64,000 bases of DNA. Source: Tubulanus polymorphus (taxonomy: Eukaryota; Nemertea; Palaeonemertea; Tubulaniformes; Tubulanidae). The stretch's first letter is position 1; each line of letters starts with the position of its first letter. The notes under the pieces were generated by a model. The model was not told the DNA's origin, searched no databases, and saw only the letters and a program-made list of their open reading frames with translations. Positions 13,682-25,752 of this stretch are shown here, piece after piece. The stretch spans positions 10,827,001-10,891,000 of the forward strand of contig NC_134028.1 of assembly GCF_964204645.1 (NCBI RefSeq), written 5' to 3'. Position numbers and translations under genes: made by a program.

Positions 13682-16600
13682 TATAAGACAAGGACTATTA
13701 GTTAAACACTAATCTTCATTTTCAGCAATTAACGATCTGGTGAATTAATTAGTGATTCGGTCTTTCGGTGGTTCGAGATAAAATGCCCGCAAAATAAGAA
13801 CCTAACGAACCAGGGCTGACCACAAATTGCCCAACAGATAAATTTTCGAAACGACACAATCCAATCATGTTTGGTAACAAATGTGGCGTGGACCATGGTC
13901 TTTTAACTGACCAATGCATGACCAGTACTGACCATATAGTAAATTATTTGTTTGCAAACAATTAAGTTGTTTGGTGTCAAATAACTAGATATGATGTGGG
14001 CATTAATCTAAAAATTGTTTAACTGACCAATGCTTGACCAGTACTGACCAGTTACCAGTGCTAACCAGAACCCCCATAAGTAATTTATATGTTTAGTGAA
14101 TCCTTCGTTGGTACTACTAGCTCTTACATTTAAATTTGTCGCTTGAAAAAGTCTTGTCCGATTTTTGTTGTAGGTAGCGAGCTAACTTTGAAATTCCGCT
14201 AAAATGCATAAGATTTTTACGTAGGGTTTCGAACGAACAACGTTTCCATTTGTAATTGTAACGTGCGCATTTGAGCCTGTAACGTGCACATTTCACTCGC
14301 GTGAACGTGCGTATCGGTACCAACATGCGAGACTTGTCAAACTTTTACGATCAAGACTTTAAACTGAACAAAGAAGATATCATATCATATTATATATACA
14401 TGAATAGATGGAATGATAATGTAGTAGTTTTAAATGTTTCATAGCTGCTGTCCACTGACCACAGATCAAAGCTAATTGCCTGATATGAAATATATTTTTG
14501 TTATAGAGATGTAGTAGATCAGTGAGAATTCAAACTTATGGTTAATTTTGAGTGATCACAACGCTAACCAATAGAGAAAGCTGTAAGTCCTAAGAAAATA
14601 TGCATTAAGTTTAACATATCTTTCAATATAATGATGAAGTATTCAACTGGCCATCACAACAATAGTTTGACTTATCTTATTGAAAAAACCGGAGTGTTAA
14701 TGGGAAAACCTTGAATTCGAAACAATTCCACACTCAATCGTTTACTTTGAAAACACAATTTGCATTTTGTGGACATGTATTTTTTTCTGCACCAAAAGCA
14801 TGAAGTATATTATCTTTGCTTGTAAAAATTTGAAATTTTGGGGAAGATTTTTGGCCTCGTTAACCTGTGAACACGTCCTTCGTATATTTTCTAAGACCGA
14901 CCCTTGAAATAATGCTGAGAGTTCCGAGGATAATTTTGGTAGGATGTAAACTTAGGCTGCTTCGTATCCGTGGAGGGTTGCTAATACACAATAATCATAA
15001 GTACCATGAGATTCGATAGAATATCGTTTTTCAATCATACGTACACGAATTATCGCGATATAAAGATAAATAATATGTTCATATACTTTTTACGTCTTAT
15101 ACTGTATATTTCTTTAGTAGTATAAATAAAGAGTGGATCAGCAGGCCACCTGAGACTATTCCACGATCTAAGGTCAGTTGCCAAAAGTTAGTAAGTTTAC
15201 CAGTGGATAGTTAACATTTATAATGACGATTAAATTTTCATTGCTAAAATAACTTTTTACTTGTTGACTCAAAAGCGGAGAATTGAAAATACGATAATAC
15301 GATACGAAAACTCAGTGTACAAATTCAAAAAGATTATCTCTAGTGAGAGATCGAACGTTGTGTCGTAATTTTCTAATGATAAAACATGGTTTGAAATTTG
15401 AAATGTGTACACAGTTGATCTTTTTCAATGTATTTGGTCATGTATCATATTGGATGATGGTTAATTTAAACTATCTTTTGAGAAACGGGTCCCAGAGCTG
15501 TATCCTTTACTCCTGTAATAGAGGATGCAATCTATTTGCGACAAACAGCTAGTGCAAATAGCTAGAAAAGGTAACAATAGTGCATTGGCAAACTTAGAGC
15601 AAGCGTACATTGGTTGTTTAGGTTTTTCGAAGGGGAGAATTTGTGGGAAAATTAATCATTACTGAGATATATCCGTGGCGAGCTTTTCCAGGGATTTAAA
15701 AAGTTGAGCTGTACACAAGGAATTTTGTGTAGTCCAATATCCGTGATTACCTCTGGCGTGGAGAGATACAATCTAAAACCAACCCTAGAGTCAAATATTT
15801 TACCACAATTTTTTATGATTAATAAAAAGATTGAGTAATAGACATTCAAACAGTATTATCTAAATTCCACTCCATTTTAAACTCATTTGGCCATCTCTTC
15901 ACAAACTCCAACTTGTTGAACAGTCCACATTAAAATTAGGGACCACTATTCTTGCTCATCTACACTGGCTACCAATCTAACAAAGGATAAAATTTGAGTG
16001 TTTGATGTTATAACAATATCAGACTGAAGTATGCATTCGGTTTCTACTTTTTAATTGAACATTTATATCACATATTGGGCATCATTTTTACCAGTATATA
16101 TTGAATAACCTATCCATATATCATCTTCAATTTTATAAAATCTGACTTTTGAGATGTCATTCAATCAATGCATTCACATGCGGTCGTCGCTTTCAATAGC
16201 CACCACGGACTGGCTCCTTATTATTTCTTTGGTGATACCATTGGCGGACGATCCCACACGTTTCTTGCTCCAGCCCTAGAATGCTCAATATTCGTCATGA
16301 ACCCCGATTTGAGTTTAAATTCAAAATACTCCTAAAACACACCTGTTAACTAGATTACTCTAAAACACCTTTATGTGCAAGAATCAGTGAAATTGGCGCT
16401 TTATCAGTTGTATTCATCATTCGTACCCACGAATCTCGTATCGTAACCTATTAATGTGGAGACCCATCCTCGTAAAGAGAATGAATAGGCTCTGTTGCGT
16501 TCATATCATTTGATATGAGGCTACGTGTCATCTTCAATTGAAATCACGTTGTTTTTTTAAAGGGTGGGCGAGAATATATTCTTATGTTTTTGTTTCTCTG

Positions 16601-19276
16601 AATGTTGCTATTTAAGAGTTCAATAATTTCAGTCTACCAAACAAAGGATTTTCCGTATGTTTCGTGACATGTTTTTCCATAACCCTAGGAGAGCATTTTA
16701 GGTATTTTTTGCGGATGACCGAAAGCTGCTGTCCCTTTCTAGTAATTTGATGATATCCGTCGAAATCTAAATTCTAAAAAGGAATTAGGCATATCTTCTT
16801 TATTGACTAAATATGAACTCAACAACAAGTGACACTCCCTTCAAAGGCGCCGAAGTAAAATCATGTGTCGAGTGGAGATGATATTGTGTCAGAATTTCTT
16901 CAAAATCGGAGAAAATTTAATATTTTAAAAATAATCATTTTACATGTATGTTTAAATCCGTTATAACTGGAGCAATTTTCATGAAAAAATATCTATGGAA
17001 TCAGCGAAATGTAATTAAGAGGAATACTATGTTTAAAAAGTTATCAAAGACATTTGAAAAAAGTTTTCTGAATTCGTCAACTGTTAAACTAGTAACAACC
17101 AGATGTGTTCCCATTAAACCACCGACCGCGAGCCGAGTCGATGTGAGATGTGCCCTACACTGAAAATCTCAAGTGCTATACAACCGGTTTTTTAGGTGCC
17201 TCTGAATGTCGGCCGTTAAAAAAACTGAACAATTCCCATTTGGAAAGGGCCTACGTAGTTAGAGAAAATTCAAGATGTGTATATCGTGTGATACAGACTC
17301 CATATTTCATGCGCGTTTGGAATTTAACCTTGTTTATAACGAAACACGCATGTATTTGTGCTATTTTAGATTTAAAAAGAGCGCACGAAAGTGTTTCATG
17401 AGACCCGCAAATAACGTCAAGTTATTTATGCATTTTTGATTTATATGAATAAATTTCGCTTCGAAATCTTAAAATTTCTCAGGTGGATAATTCAATAAAT
17501 TCACAACAGTCCATTATGGATTAGTTTGACGCCAATCGTTCTTTTAAAGATCATTCTTTCTCGAAGAAAGATTTTCTTAAAAACTTTGACTATGGCGAAT
17601 CTTTTATGTGTCCGATAGTTAAACCTTCGGGTATTATACTAGAACACAAATTTAAACAAAGATATTCATAACATACTGAAGGATATCACAGGTTATACCC
17701 GAACATATGCAGTTGGATAGATCTTTTTGTTTCGACTCGCATGCGACAGTAAAAACGGTACTTGATATAATAAGTGAACTTCATCATTGATATTTTAACT
17801 AATCTACTTGAATTCCAAAAAAGAACTGACAATGAAAAAGGGTTACAGCTGTGACTGATATCGCTCCAAATTTCAATTCCTATGAACACTTTTAATATAA
17901 AGAAAACTATTAACGAAACAGTTTTTATAAGCGAAGAATCCGCGTTACCATCGAATTTTCAAAACTTGAAGGAATGGTTAATGCCTCGGTGACCACTGGT
18001 CTAGTACGCGGTTTTCTGAAATGAAAGTGGCCAAGTCTAAAGAACAACTATTGTATCACATGATTTCAAATATTAGGAACCCAATGCGATAATGATTTAA
18101 TTAATTGGTATCGCGCAGATTGGTTGAAAGACGGGTGTTAGTCACCTTGTGATTTAATTGTTTTTCATGCATCGATTAATTAATCTTATTATAACTTATT
18201 TGTAGGCGCATCCCGCAAACATTTTCTATTCGTTGAGTTTTCAAACGCAGTACTGTTCAGATGATTCGAGTCAAGTAGTAAAAAAGTTTATGTATTAGCA
18301 TTACTATGCAGTGAAAATAACGCACTGCGGCAAGTGAGGTGCTGTGATCCAGATGTGTAACCCATTTATGGGTAATAAATTTCCATCATGTCAACGCCAT
18401 TCAAAAACAGTAGCAAAACTTTCTGCTGGTTTCTAGAAATAGCAATACGACGACAAACACTTTCGAATTCGACCACGATATTTGAGAAGTTTCACTGGTG
18501 GTCAGTGATGGTCAATTTATGAATTTTAATGGCGAATCCTTTCTAGTTTCACACCAAAAGCGGTACCGGTATATCGTTCTTTCAAGAAGTTTCAATTGGT
18601 CAGTGGTGGTCAGTGATGGTCAATTTATGAATTTTCAATGGCGAATCCTTTCTAGTTTGACACCATAACGCGGTATATCGTTTTCATATTCGAGAAGTTT
18701 GAATTGGTCATTGGTGGTCAGTGATGGTCAGTGATGAATTTGCAATGATGATTCCTTAGAGGTTTGAAAACAAACATTACATGATAAATTTCCGAAATTC
18801 GAAGTCAAGTGGTCAGACTCGGGGATATCTCAATTGGTCAGTTACTGACCATCATGGTGTCACCATTGTGGTCTATAGCTCAAATGAAACATGTGGAACC
18901 GACGAAGGGGCCCAAAAGCGTTAAGTCATTTCCTGGAGTGACGTGATCCAAAAATGCCCTAACTGGAAAAGGCAGTCTCTCAATTGGATGAAACCAAATC
19001 GGACAGGACAATTAAAATTTGGGAAGGCCACACTTTCTACGAAGCCCACGCGGTGAGCGTATTATTATGAAATCTTTTTTTAAACCACCATGTACCACGA
19101 AGTAATAAGCATCGTTGTAAGCACTTGAAACAGCCATTAACCACTTGAAACTGTCAGATCAAACATCATACCGCATCCCCGCAAAGAGGGGTGGTTCAGC
19201 AAACCGGAGTTTTCATTAGCCTCTCTAGACTACCCCGCCAGTACGGGTAGCCGAGCAAACCGGAAAACTCATAATG
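13682..19276 (-). repeat. Inverted near-complete copy (C) of the CATTATGAG element
   Basis: Reverse-complement match to copy A from about 9.6 kb back to 3185, ending CCGGAAAACTCATAATG at 19276. It lacks the nested MITE found in A, giving the empty site. It has its own small indels, so the copies have diverged for some time. It pairs with B to form a hairpin-like structure centred near 14.9 kb over its outer parts. Confidence 0.7.
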
Positions 19277-19450
19277 AAGTGGACAGCAGCAAGGATCGGG
19301 CTCGGAGCCGTCTTACTACAAGACAAACATCCCGTTGAATATGGCTCTCGTAGCCTAACCTCTGCCGAACGTAATTGGGCTCAAATCGAGAAGGAGATGC
19401 TGTCGATTGTATTTGCGTTGGAATGATTCGACCAGTATACGTGTGGCCGG
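19277..19450 (+). pseudogene. Gypsy-type retrotransposon fragment: RNase H start
   Basis: Translation in two frames gives GAVLLQDKHPVEYGSRSLT and NWAQIEKEMLSIVFALE, the classic start of a Ty3/gypsy RNase H domain. A one-base frame change occurs before the GAVLLQ segment. It is the continuation of the RT fragment at 9860-10183. It ends near 19450, where the sequence changes to unrelated repeat DNA. Confidence 0.75.
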
Positions 19451-19515
19451 GTGGTTTTTCTGTAAGGTGCTGCCATCTACAGTGCTCTATATTATGATTT
19501 TTGGCGGCAACCGGT

Positions 19516-19803
19516 CAGTTCGAGATTGGTCATCGATCAGGTGATATCTCCGGATTTGCAATATCGTAATTAAAAGTAATTATTTATACTGATATCTCTG
19601 TTGTCGCAGGTGAGGAAGTTTTTGTTACGAAATGTTTGTTGATGATTTAGAATGTGAAAATAATTGTATTTGAGATTTGTAGATATTTGTTGAAATAATG
19701 TAAGGCGCAGTTCGAGATTGTTCATCGATCAGGTGATATCTCCGGATTTGCAATATCGTAATTAAAAGTGATTATTTATACTGATATCTCTGTTGTCGCA
19801 GGT
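19516..19803. repeat. Direct duplication of a 96-bp segment
   Basis: Two near-identical 96-bp blocks, 19516-19611 and 19708-19803, both start CAGTTCGAGATTG and end TGTTGTCGCAGGT, spaced 192 bp apart. They may be part of a copia LTR/leader or a local tandem duplication. The second block runs into the segment leading to the copia Gag frame. Confidence 0.7.
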
Positions 19804-19879
19804 CTCTCTTTGTTTCTGCGTCTGTGGTTAGAAGTCTCTGTCGAGCAGTTGGTCGCCCGGCATCCGCATCTCCAGGACC

Positions 19880-19960
19880 CCAATTTAACTGTGACTCAGG
19901 GGCATCTTCACCCGTCAAGGGATTCGAACCCACTACGCTAAAGCTGTTCCCCGAACCCCG
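19880..19960 (-). other. tRNA-like Pol III B-box (possible SINE fragment)
   Basis: On the minus strand the 13-mer GGGTTCGAATCCC (19919-19931) matches the Pol III B box, and an A-box-like TAGCGTAGTGG lies directly before it. The spacing is too short for a real tRNA gene. A degraded tRNA-derived SINE is the likeliest reading. Similar isolated B-box words occur at 43325-43337 and 44892-44904 inside the Harbinger element. Confidence 0.3.
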
Positions 19961-20195
19961 TGACCTCACGAGTCGTTGGAGCCGTTACTGTGAAAATGTA
20001 ATCATTACTTTCCACCACTAGACAGTGGAGACATCTGTTATGTTGTATGTTAACTAATGTTGGACCATATAATAAAGTTTAGTTTTAGTTGTGATATCTA
20101 AGAGAAAGTTCTTGTGTGTTAACTCTCTTGAAGCCTCCAGGATAATCATTTTCTTTAGTCGAAAGACTGGGATTGGATTCCACGATCTGCTCAAC

Positions 20196-20792
20196 ATGTC
20201 CCCTGTAACAGGTTATGGGCCCAGTGGCAGAACAAGGGCACCCATATTTGATGGGGACGAGAATAAGTTCGAACTGTGGTTGACTAAATTTGAAGGTTAC
20301 ATGCGGATTATTAAATTACATAAGATAATCGATGGGACTACTAATATTACTGGAGAAGAACTTGTAAACAAAAAAGCAGAAGCGTACGCCGAATTAGTCC
20401 AATGTTTGGACGACAGATCCCTGGCATTAGTCATGCGCGAAACGAAGAATGATGGCCAGAAAGGACTTGAATTGTTAAAGGAACATTATATGTCAAAAGG
20501 AAAACCAAAGATCATAACATTATATAGCCAGCTAACATCGCTGATGAAAAGCCCAACAGAATATTTAACGGATTATATGTTGCGGGCTGAGACCGCGGTA
20601 GCGTTGTTAAAATCTGCGGGAGAAACGGTCAGTGATAGCCTACTTGTGGCAATGACAATAAAAGGACTTCCAGAGGCATTTAATGCATTTTCAACCGTGA
20701 TGACGCAAATAGATGGTGAGTTGAGTAATTGGAAGATGTGGGTTTCATACCAGAGTACTAGAGTACTAAACACCACTCATCACCACAAGTAA
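20196..20792 (+). pseudogene. Ty1/copia Gag fragment
   Basis: From the ATG at 20196 the frame reads a copia-type Gag N-terminal half. Recognisable phrases are FDGDENKFELWLTKFEG, LDDRSLALVMRET, KEHYMSKGKPKIITLY, then TDYMLRAE and IKGLPEAFNAFSTVMT. The family normally continues to a zinc knuckle, protease and integrase. Here homology stops near 20735, and the last residues before the stop are unrelated, so the viral block begins inside this gene. An AATAAA-like signal precedes the frame near 20070, consistent with a 5' LTR or leader upstream. The rest of the retrotransposon was not found on the far side of the viral block. Confidence 0.75.
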
Positions 20793-20811
20793 TTTTTTTT
20801 CCTAATAAATG
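20793..20811 (+). promoter_or_regulatory. Late-type start site of the PolB gene
   Basis: A run of eight T (20793-20800), an 8-nt spacer, then ATG within ATAAATG. It is the first of a series of near-identical start sites in the viral block. Confidence 0.55.
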
Positions 20812-22644
20812 GGAGAGAGTGAGTACCAGACAGAAAACAATAATGTTAATAAAAATCAATATTATTGCCAATATTGTAAAAAATACATCGATAAATCTAA
20901 ACATGAAAAATCTTCAAATCATATAAAAAATGTTATAGATTTTGAAACTCCAGAAAATTCCAATGAAAGAAAAGAACGATTAGAAAATATGAATGTGGAT
21001 GAAATAAAATGTGAAGTTTGTAATGAATTTATAGTAAAAAGGAATTATAATAGACATCTCGAATCACAAAAACACCATCAAAATTTGAGTAATAATGTTT
21101 TAGGAAAAGATTATTTTGATGATAAACCTCAACAAGTTCAAAAACTAAATCCATTTCAAATAAACCTTACATGGAAAATGTTAGAAATTATATTGATTCA
21201 CTAGAAATAAAAGATACAATTGAAATATTAGAAACATAACGTAGTAAAATTGGTCCTGCAGTTATTGTATTTAGATTTTTTTAAAGGTACAACAATAGAA
21301 GATTATAGTAAATTTAATGAAAAAATAGAAAAAACACTAGATTTGATAACAGATGTTGAATATCCAAAAATTAGTATCTCTGGGAAAGTAAGTTTTTTAA
21401 AGTCAGAAGATAAAATGGATTATAATATTCAAACACTCTCTGAAGAAATAATTTCAAAAACACAAATAAAAGAGAAGTTAGAAAAAATATTTAATGAATT
21501 TTAACGTCATATTGAAGAAAGATATTTTGAGGGTTCTGGCTTAACATTGAATGAAATTATATTTTTAGATTTAAATGTTTATAATACAAAAAGAAATAAA
21601 ACATCAAAAAGTAATAAAATGTTTAAAAAGGATTCAAACTTTACAACAGAAAAGGAGGATATTTAAGGATCATCTTATATTAAATTACCATTTACAACAA
21701 AAGCAGTAATAAATGTTCAAAATGAAGATAATAAATGTTTTCTGTGTGCAATTATTAGTTGCTTACATCCAACAGAAGATATTACACATAGTTTTAGAAT
21801 AACAAATTACCGGAAATATGAAACATTATATAGAATTGATCAATATCCAGTAACTATAAAAATGATTTCTAAAATAGAAAAAGTTAATAATTTAGAAATA
21901 AATGTATTCGAATTAATGCAATTACCAAAGACAAAAGGTGAAAATATTAAAGATTATACATTGGAAGCTTTATATTTAACAGAATATTATGATGATGAAA
22001 ATGCTATAGATTTGTTATATTACAAAAAAGATGAAAATGAACATTATATGTGGTTAAAACAAATTGATTTATTCTTTAGAACAGAAAGTGATCATCATCG
22101 TAAAATTTATCTATGTAGAAAATGTTTATCTAAATTAATGACTGAGAATACATTATTAAAACATAAAGAATTATGTGATAATAAAGATTTTTGTGAATTA
22201 ATAATGCCAACAGAAAAAGATTATAAATTGAAATTTACTAATCATAAATTTAAGAATATTGTTCCATTTGTAATTTATGGGGATTTTGAATCGTTGAATA
22301 AAGAATTAACTGATCAAGATAGAAAAGAAATATATAACAAAAAGCAATTATCAAAATCAATGGATAAAGGAAATGAATTAAATTAAGACACAATACAAGA
22401 CCCACCAATTATAAATACAATTAAAAAAGTTCATCAAAGAGCTGCTGCTTATGGAATTTATATAAAATCAAATTATCCTGATTTATATGAAAGTCAATAT
22501 ATTTCTTTTAGAGGTGAGGATGTAGTTAATGATTTTTGTAACAAAATGATTGAATTAGAAAGTGATTTTGCAAAATTATTAAACAAAAATAAAACAATAG
22601 TTATGACAAAAGAAGATGAAATTGATTTTCATTATGCAACTCAT

Positions 22645-22746
22645 TGTTGTAACTGTGAAAAACGTTTTTATTCATTTGATAAAAAAGTTAGAGATCATGA
22701 TCATTTAAATTCAAAATATCGTGGAGCTGCTCATGAAGATTGCAAT
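22645..22746 (+). other. Endonuclease-VII-like zinc module inside the polymerase
   Basis: Between the exonuclease and palm regions the frame reads CCNCEKRFYSFDKK, VRDHDHLNSKYRGAAH and a final DCN. This CxxC...RDHxH...RGAAHxxC pattern is that of the recombination endonuclease VII fold (His-Me finger). It recurs in metazoan Polinton-type polymerases. Whether it cuts DNA or only binds zinc and nucleic acid is unknown. The frame breaks immediately after it. Confidence 0.7.
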
Positions 22747-24240
22747 TTACAAGAAAGTTAATTTCGTACCAATATTATTTCATAATTTATCAGGCTATGA
22801 TACCCATCTATTTATAAAACAATTATCGGGAAAATTGAGCGCAATTAATCAAGAAATAGAAGAATATAATGCTATAAATGGTGTAAATGTAAGAAAATAT
22901 GATTTTAAACTATTAGCTAAAACATCTGAAAATTATATTTCATTTCAATTTGGTTGCATTAGATTTTTAGATTCTTATAGATTTCTAGCAAGTTTATTAG
23001 ATAATTTATCAAAAAGTTTAGTTGATAATGATTTTGTTATAACTCGATATTATTATCCAAATAAACAAGATTTTAATTTATTGAGATCAATTAAAAGAGG
23101 AGTATGTGAAGTGTTTAATAGAACATTAAATATTTGGAACCATTTTAAGATGAAAAATCATGGTGAATTAGTAGATTTATATTTAAAATCAGATGTTATG
23201 ATATTGGCTGACATATTTGAAAAATTTAGAGAAGTTAATTTGAATCATTTTAATGTTGATCCTTGTTATTGCTACTCTAGTCCTGGTTTAACCTGGCAAT
23301 GTGGTTTAAAATACACAAATGTAGAATTAGATTTATTAAAAGAACCAGACATGGTTTTATTATTTGAAAAATCAATTAGAGGTGGAATTAGTGGTGTTAT
23401 GGGAGATAGATATTTTAAAGCAAATGATGAATATAAATTATCATATATTGACGCCAATAATTTATATGGTCGGGCAATGATGCAACATCAACCATATAAA
23501 AATTTTATATTAACAGAAGTTGAAAATGATGATAAAACTGATTGGGAAAGCGCAATTGCGAGTTTAAAAGATGAAGCACCAATTGGTTATTTCTTTGTAG
23601 TTGATTTAGAATATCCTGAAAATATAAAGTTTAAAACAAGAAACTTACCTTATTGCCCAGAACATTTAACTGTAGATGATAGTTATTTAAGTGAATACCA
23701 GAAGAAAATAAAACCGAAAGATCATGTTTTACAGAAAAATTAATACTTACTCAAAATAATAAATACAATATCGTTCATTATAGAATATTAAAATTTTATC
23801 TAAAACAAGGAATGAAATTAAAGAAAGTACATGGATATATTGAATTTAATCAATCGAAGTGGTTAGAAAAATATATAGATTTCAATACTCAACAGAGAAC
23901 CATATCAAAAACAGATTTTGAAAAAGATTTCTTCAAATTAATGAACAATAGTTTTTATGGTAAAACATGCGAACATATTAGAAATAGAAATGATATTGAA
24001 TTAGTAAATAATTCTAAAAGATTAAGACATTTACAATCAAGTCCTAGACATTTAGGAAATAAAAGATTTGAAGATTATTTAACAGCAGTTAAATTAAAAA
24101 GAACGTCAATGAAATTTAATAAACCTATATTCATTGGTTCAACTGTTTTAGAAGTATCAAAATTATTAATGTATGATTTTTATTATAATGTTTTACAACC
24201 ACTTTTTGGGGAAAAGCATATTGAAATATTATATTTTGAT

Positions 24241-25307
24241 TCTGTAACAGCTGACACCCCAATATTATTAAAATGTAATGATAAAATATTAATTAGAAGA
24301 ATTTCAGAAATAATTCCAAAACAAAATGAATGTTATATTTCATATGGTGAAAAAGAATTAATACAAATAAATGGATTAATGGATGTTTGGAAAAGAAATG
24401 TATGGAAAAAATTAAAGAATATTATTAGACATAAAACAAATAAGAAAATCTATAGAGTTAGAACTAAATTAGGATTTGTAGATGTTACAGAAGATCATAG
24501 TTTAATTAAACGAAATGGCGATGAAATAAAACCAACTGATATAAAAATTGGAGATGAATTATTACATAAAAGATTTTTCCAAAGAATGAATCATATGTCA
24601 TTTGATGCAATTATTGATAATATTTATAATATAGAACCTGAAACATTAGAAGAAAAAGAATATTTTATCAAAGGATTTTTCATGGGTGATGGTTCAGCAG
24701 GTTTGTATAATTATGTTTGGGGTAATAAATATTGTTGGTATTTATGCAATCAAGACTTAAAATTATTAGAAAGAATTAAGAAATTCTGTGAAGAAGTATA
24801 TCCAAATAAAACATTTAAAATCATGGATGTTATGAAATCATCAGCAGTTTATAGAATACTTGTAAATAATCCTAAAGATTTTGCTATAAAATATAATGAT
24901 GAATTCTATATTCATGCAATAGTGAAAAGTAATACTTCAACAAAAGAAAGGATAGTACCAGATTATGTATTAAATGCAAAAAATAATTTAAGAAAGTGGT
25001 TCTTCATTGGATTCTATGCCGCAGATGGCACTAAAAAATTTACAAAGGATAAAAAGATAACCTTTGCACAGAAAGGAAAAGTTGCTATATCAGGATTAAA
25101 TATATTATGCAGTCCATTAGGATTTAATATGAATACAGAATTAATTAAAACTAAACCAAATTGTTTTAATTTAAGGCATGTAGAAAAAGAATTAACAGAA
25201 GAAGTTAAAGATTTATTTGAAATATATAACCCATCAGATTATGTTTATGATTTATCAACTGAAGATGGTACATTTTTAACTGTGGATTTCCATTAATTGC
25301 AAAAAAT
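24241..25307 (+). other. Intein with LAGLIDADG homing endonuclease in PolB motif C
   Basis: The insertion starts with SVTADTPILLKCND immediately after the YFD half of palm motif C, and the TDAY half follows at 25308. Intein blocks seen: N-terminal splicing block A (Ser as first residue); block B with VTEDHSL (TxxH, 24487-24498); two dodecapeptide motifs, FIKGFFMGDG (24664-24693) and FFIGFYAADG (25000-25029), of a LAGLIDADG endonuclease; block F as YVYDLSTEDGTF; and a terminal Asn before a Thr as first C-extein residue. Length is about 356 codons, normal for a full intein. One frame change near 25280 separates block F from the last residues, so this copy could not splice itself. The site is the same catalytic-motif position used by many archaeal and giant-virus PolB inteins. 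Confidence 0.85.
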
Positions 25308-25752
25308 ACTGATGCGTACATACTAAAAATCAAGACAAATGACATAACAAAAGACTTAAAAACATTAAAACATCATTTTGATTTTAGCAATTATCCCAAA
25401 GATCATGAACTATTTAGCAATGATAATAAAAAGATTCCTGGTAAGTTGAATTAGGGGGTGATGAAATGATTGAATTTGTTGGGATAAGAAGTAAAATGTA
25501 TAGTTACAGAACAAAAGATCATGAAGCTAAAAAGTTAAAAGGAATAACAAAACATGTGGTTGTTAAACATATAGAATTTCAAGATTATATAAAGTGTTTA
25601 TATAACTCAATTGTAATGAAACACAAAATAAATTGTTTAAGATCAGAAGATCACGAGATGTACATTAATGAAGTTGAAAAAACTAGTTTGAATCCATTTG
25701 ATGATAAAAGGCATATTTTAGATGATGGTATAAAAACATTACCTTATGGCCA

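Larger units (their letters stand above)
10184..19276. mobile_element. Rearranged 9.1-kb composite of the CATTATGAG element, inserted in gypsy pol
   Basis: It starts with CATTATGAG and ends with CTCATAATG. The parts, by comparison with copy A, are: 10184-10333, the right end of A in reverse; 10334-13680, the left half of A in forward orientation; and 13682-19276, nearly all of A in reverse. The composite is thus a huge imperfect inverted repeat with both outer ends of the same family. It lies exactly between two adjacent parts of a gypsy pol gene (9860-10183 and 19277 onward), so it moved or formed as a unit there. No protein-coding frame was recognised. Confidence 0.7.
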
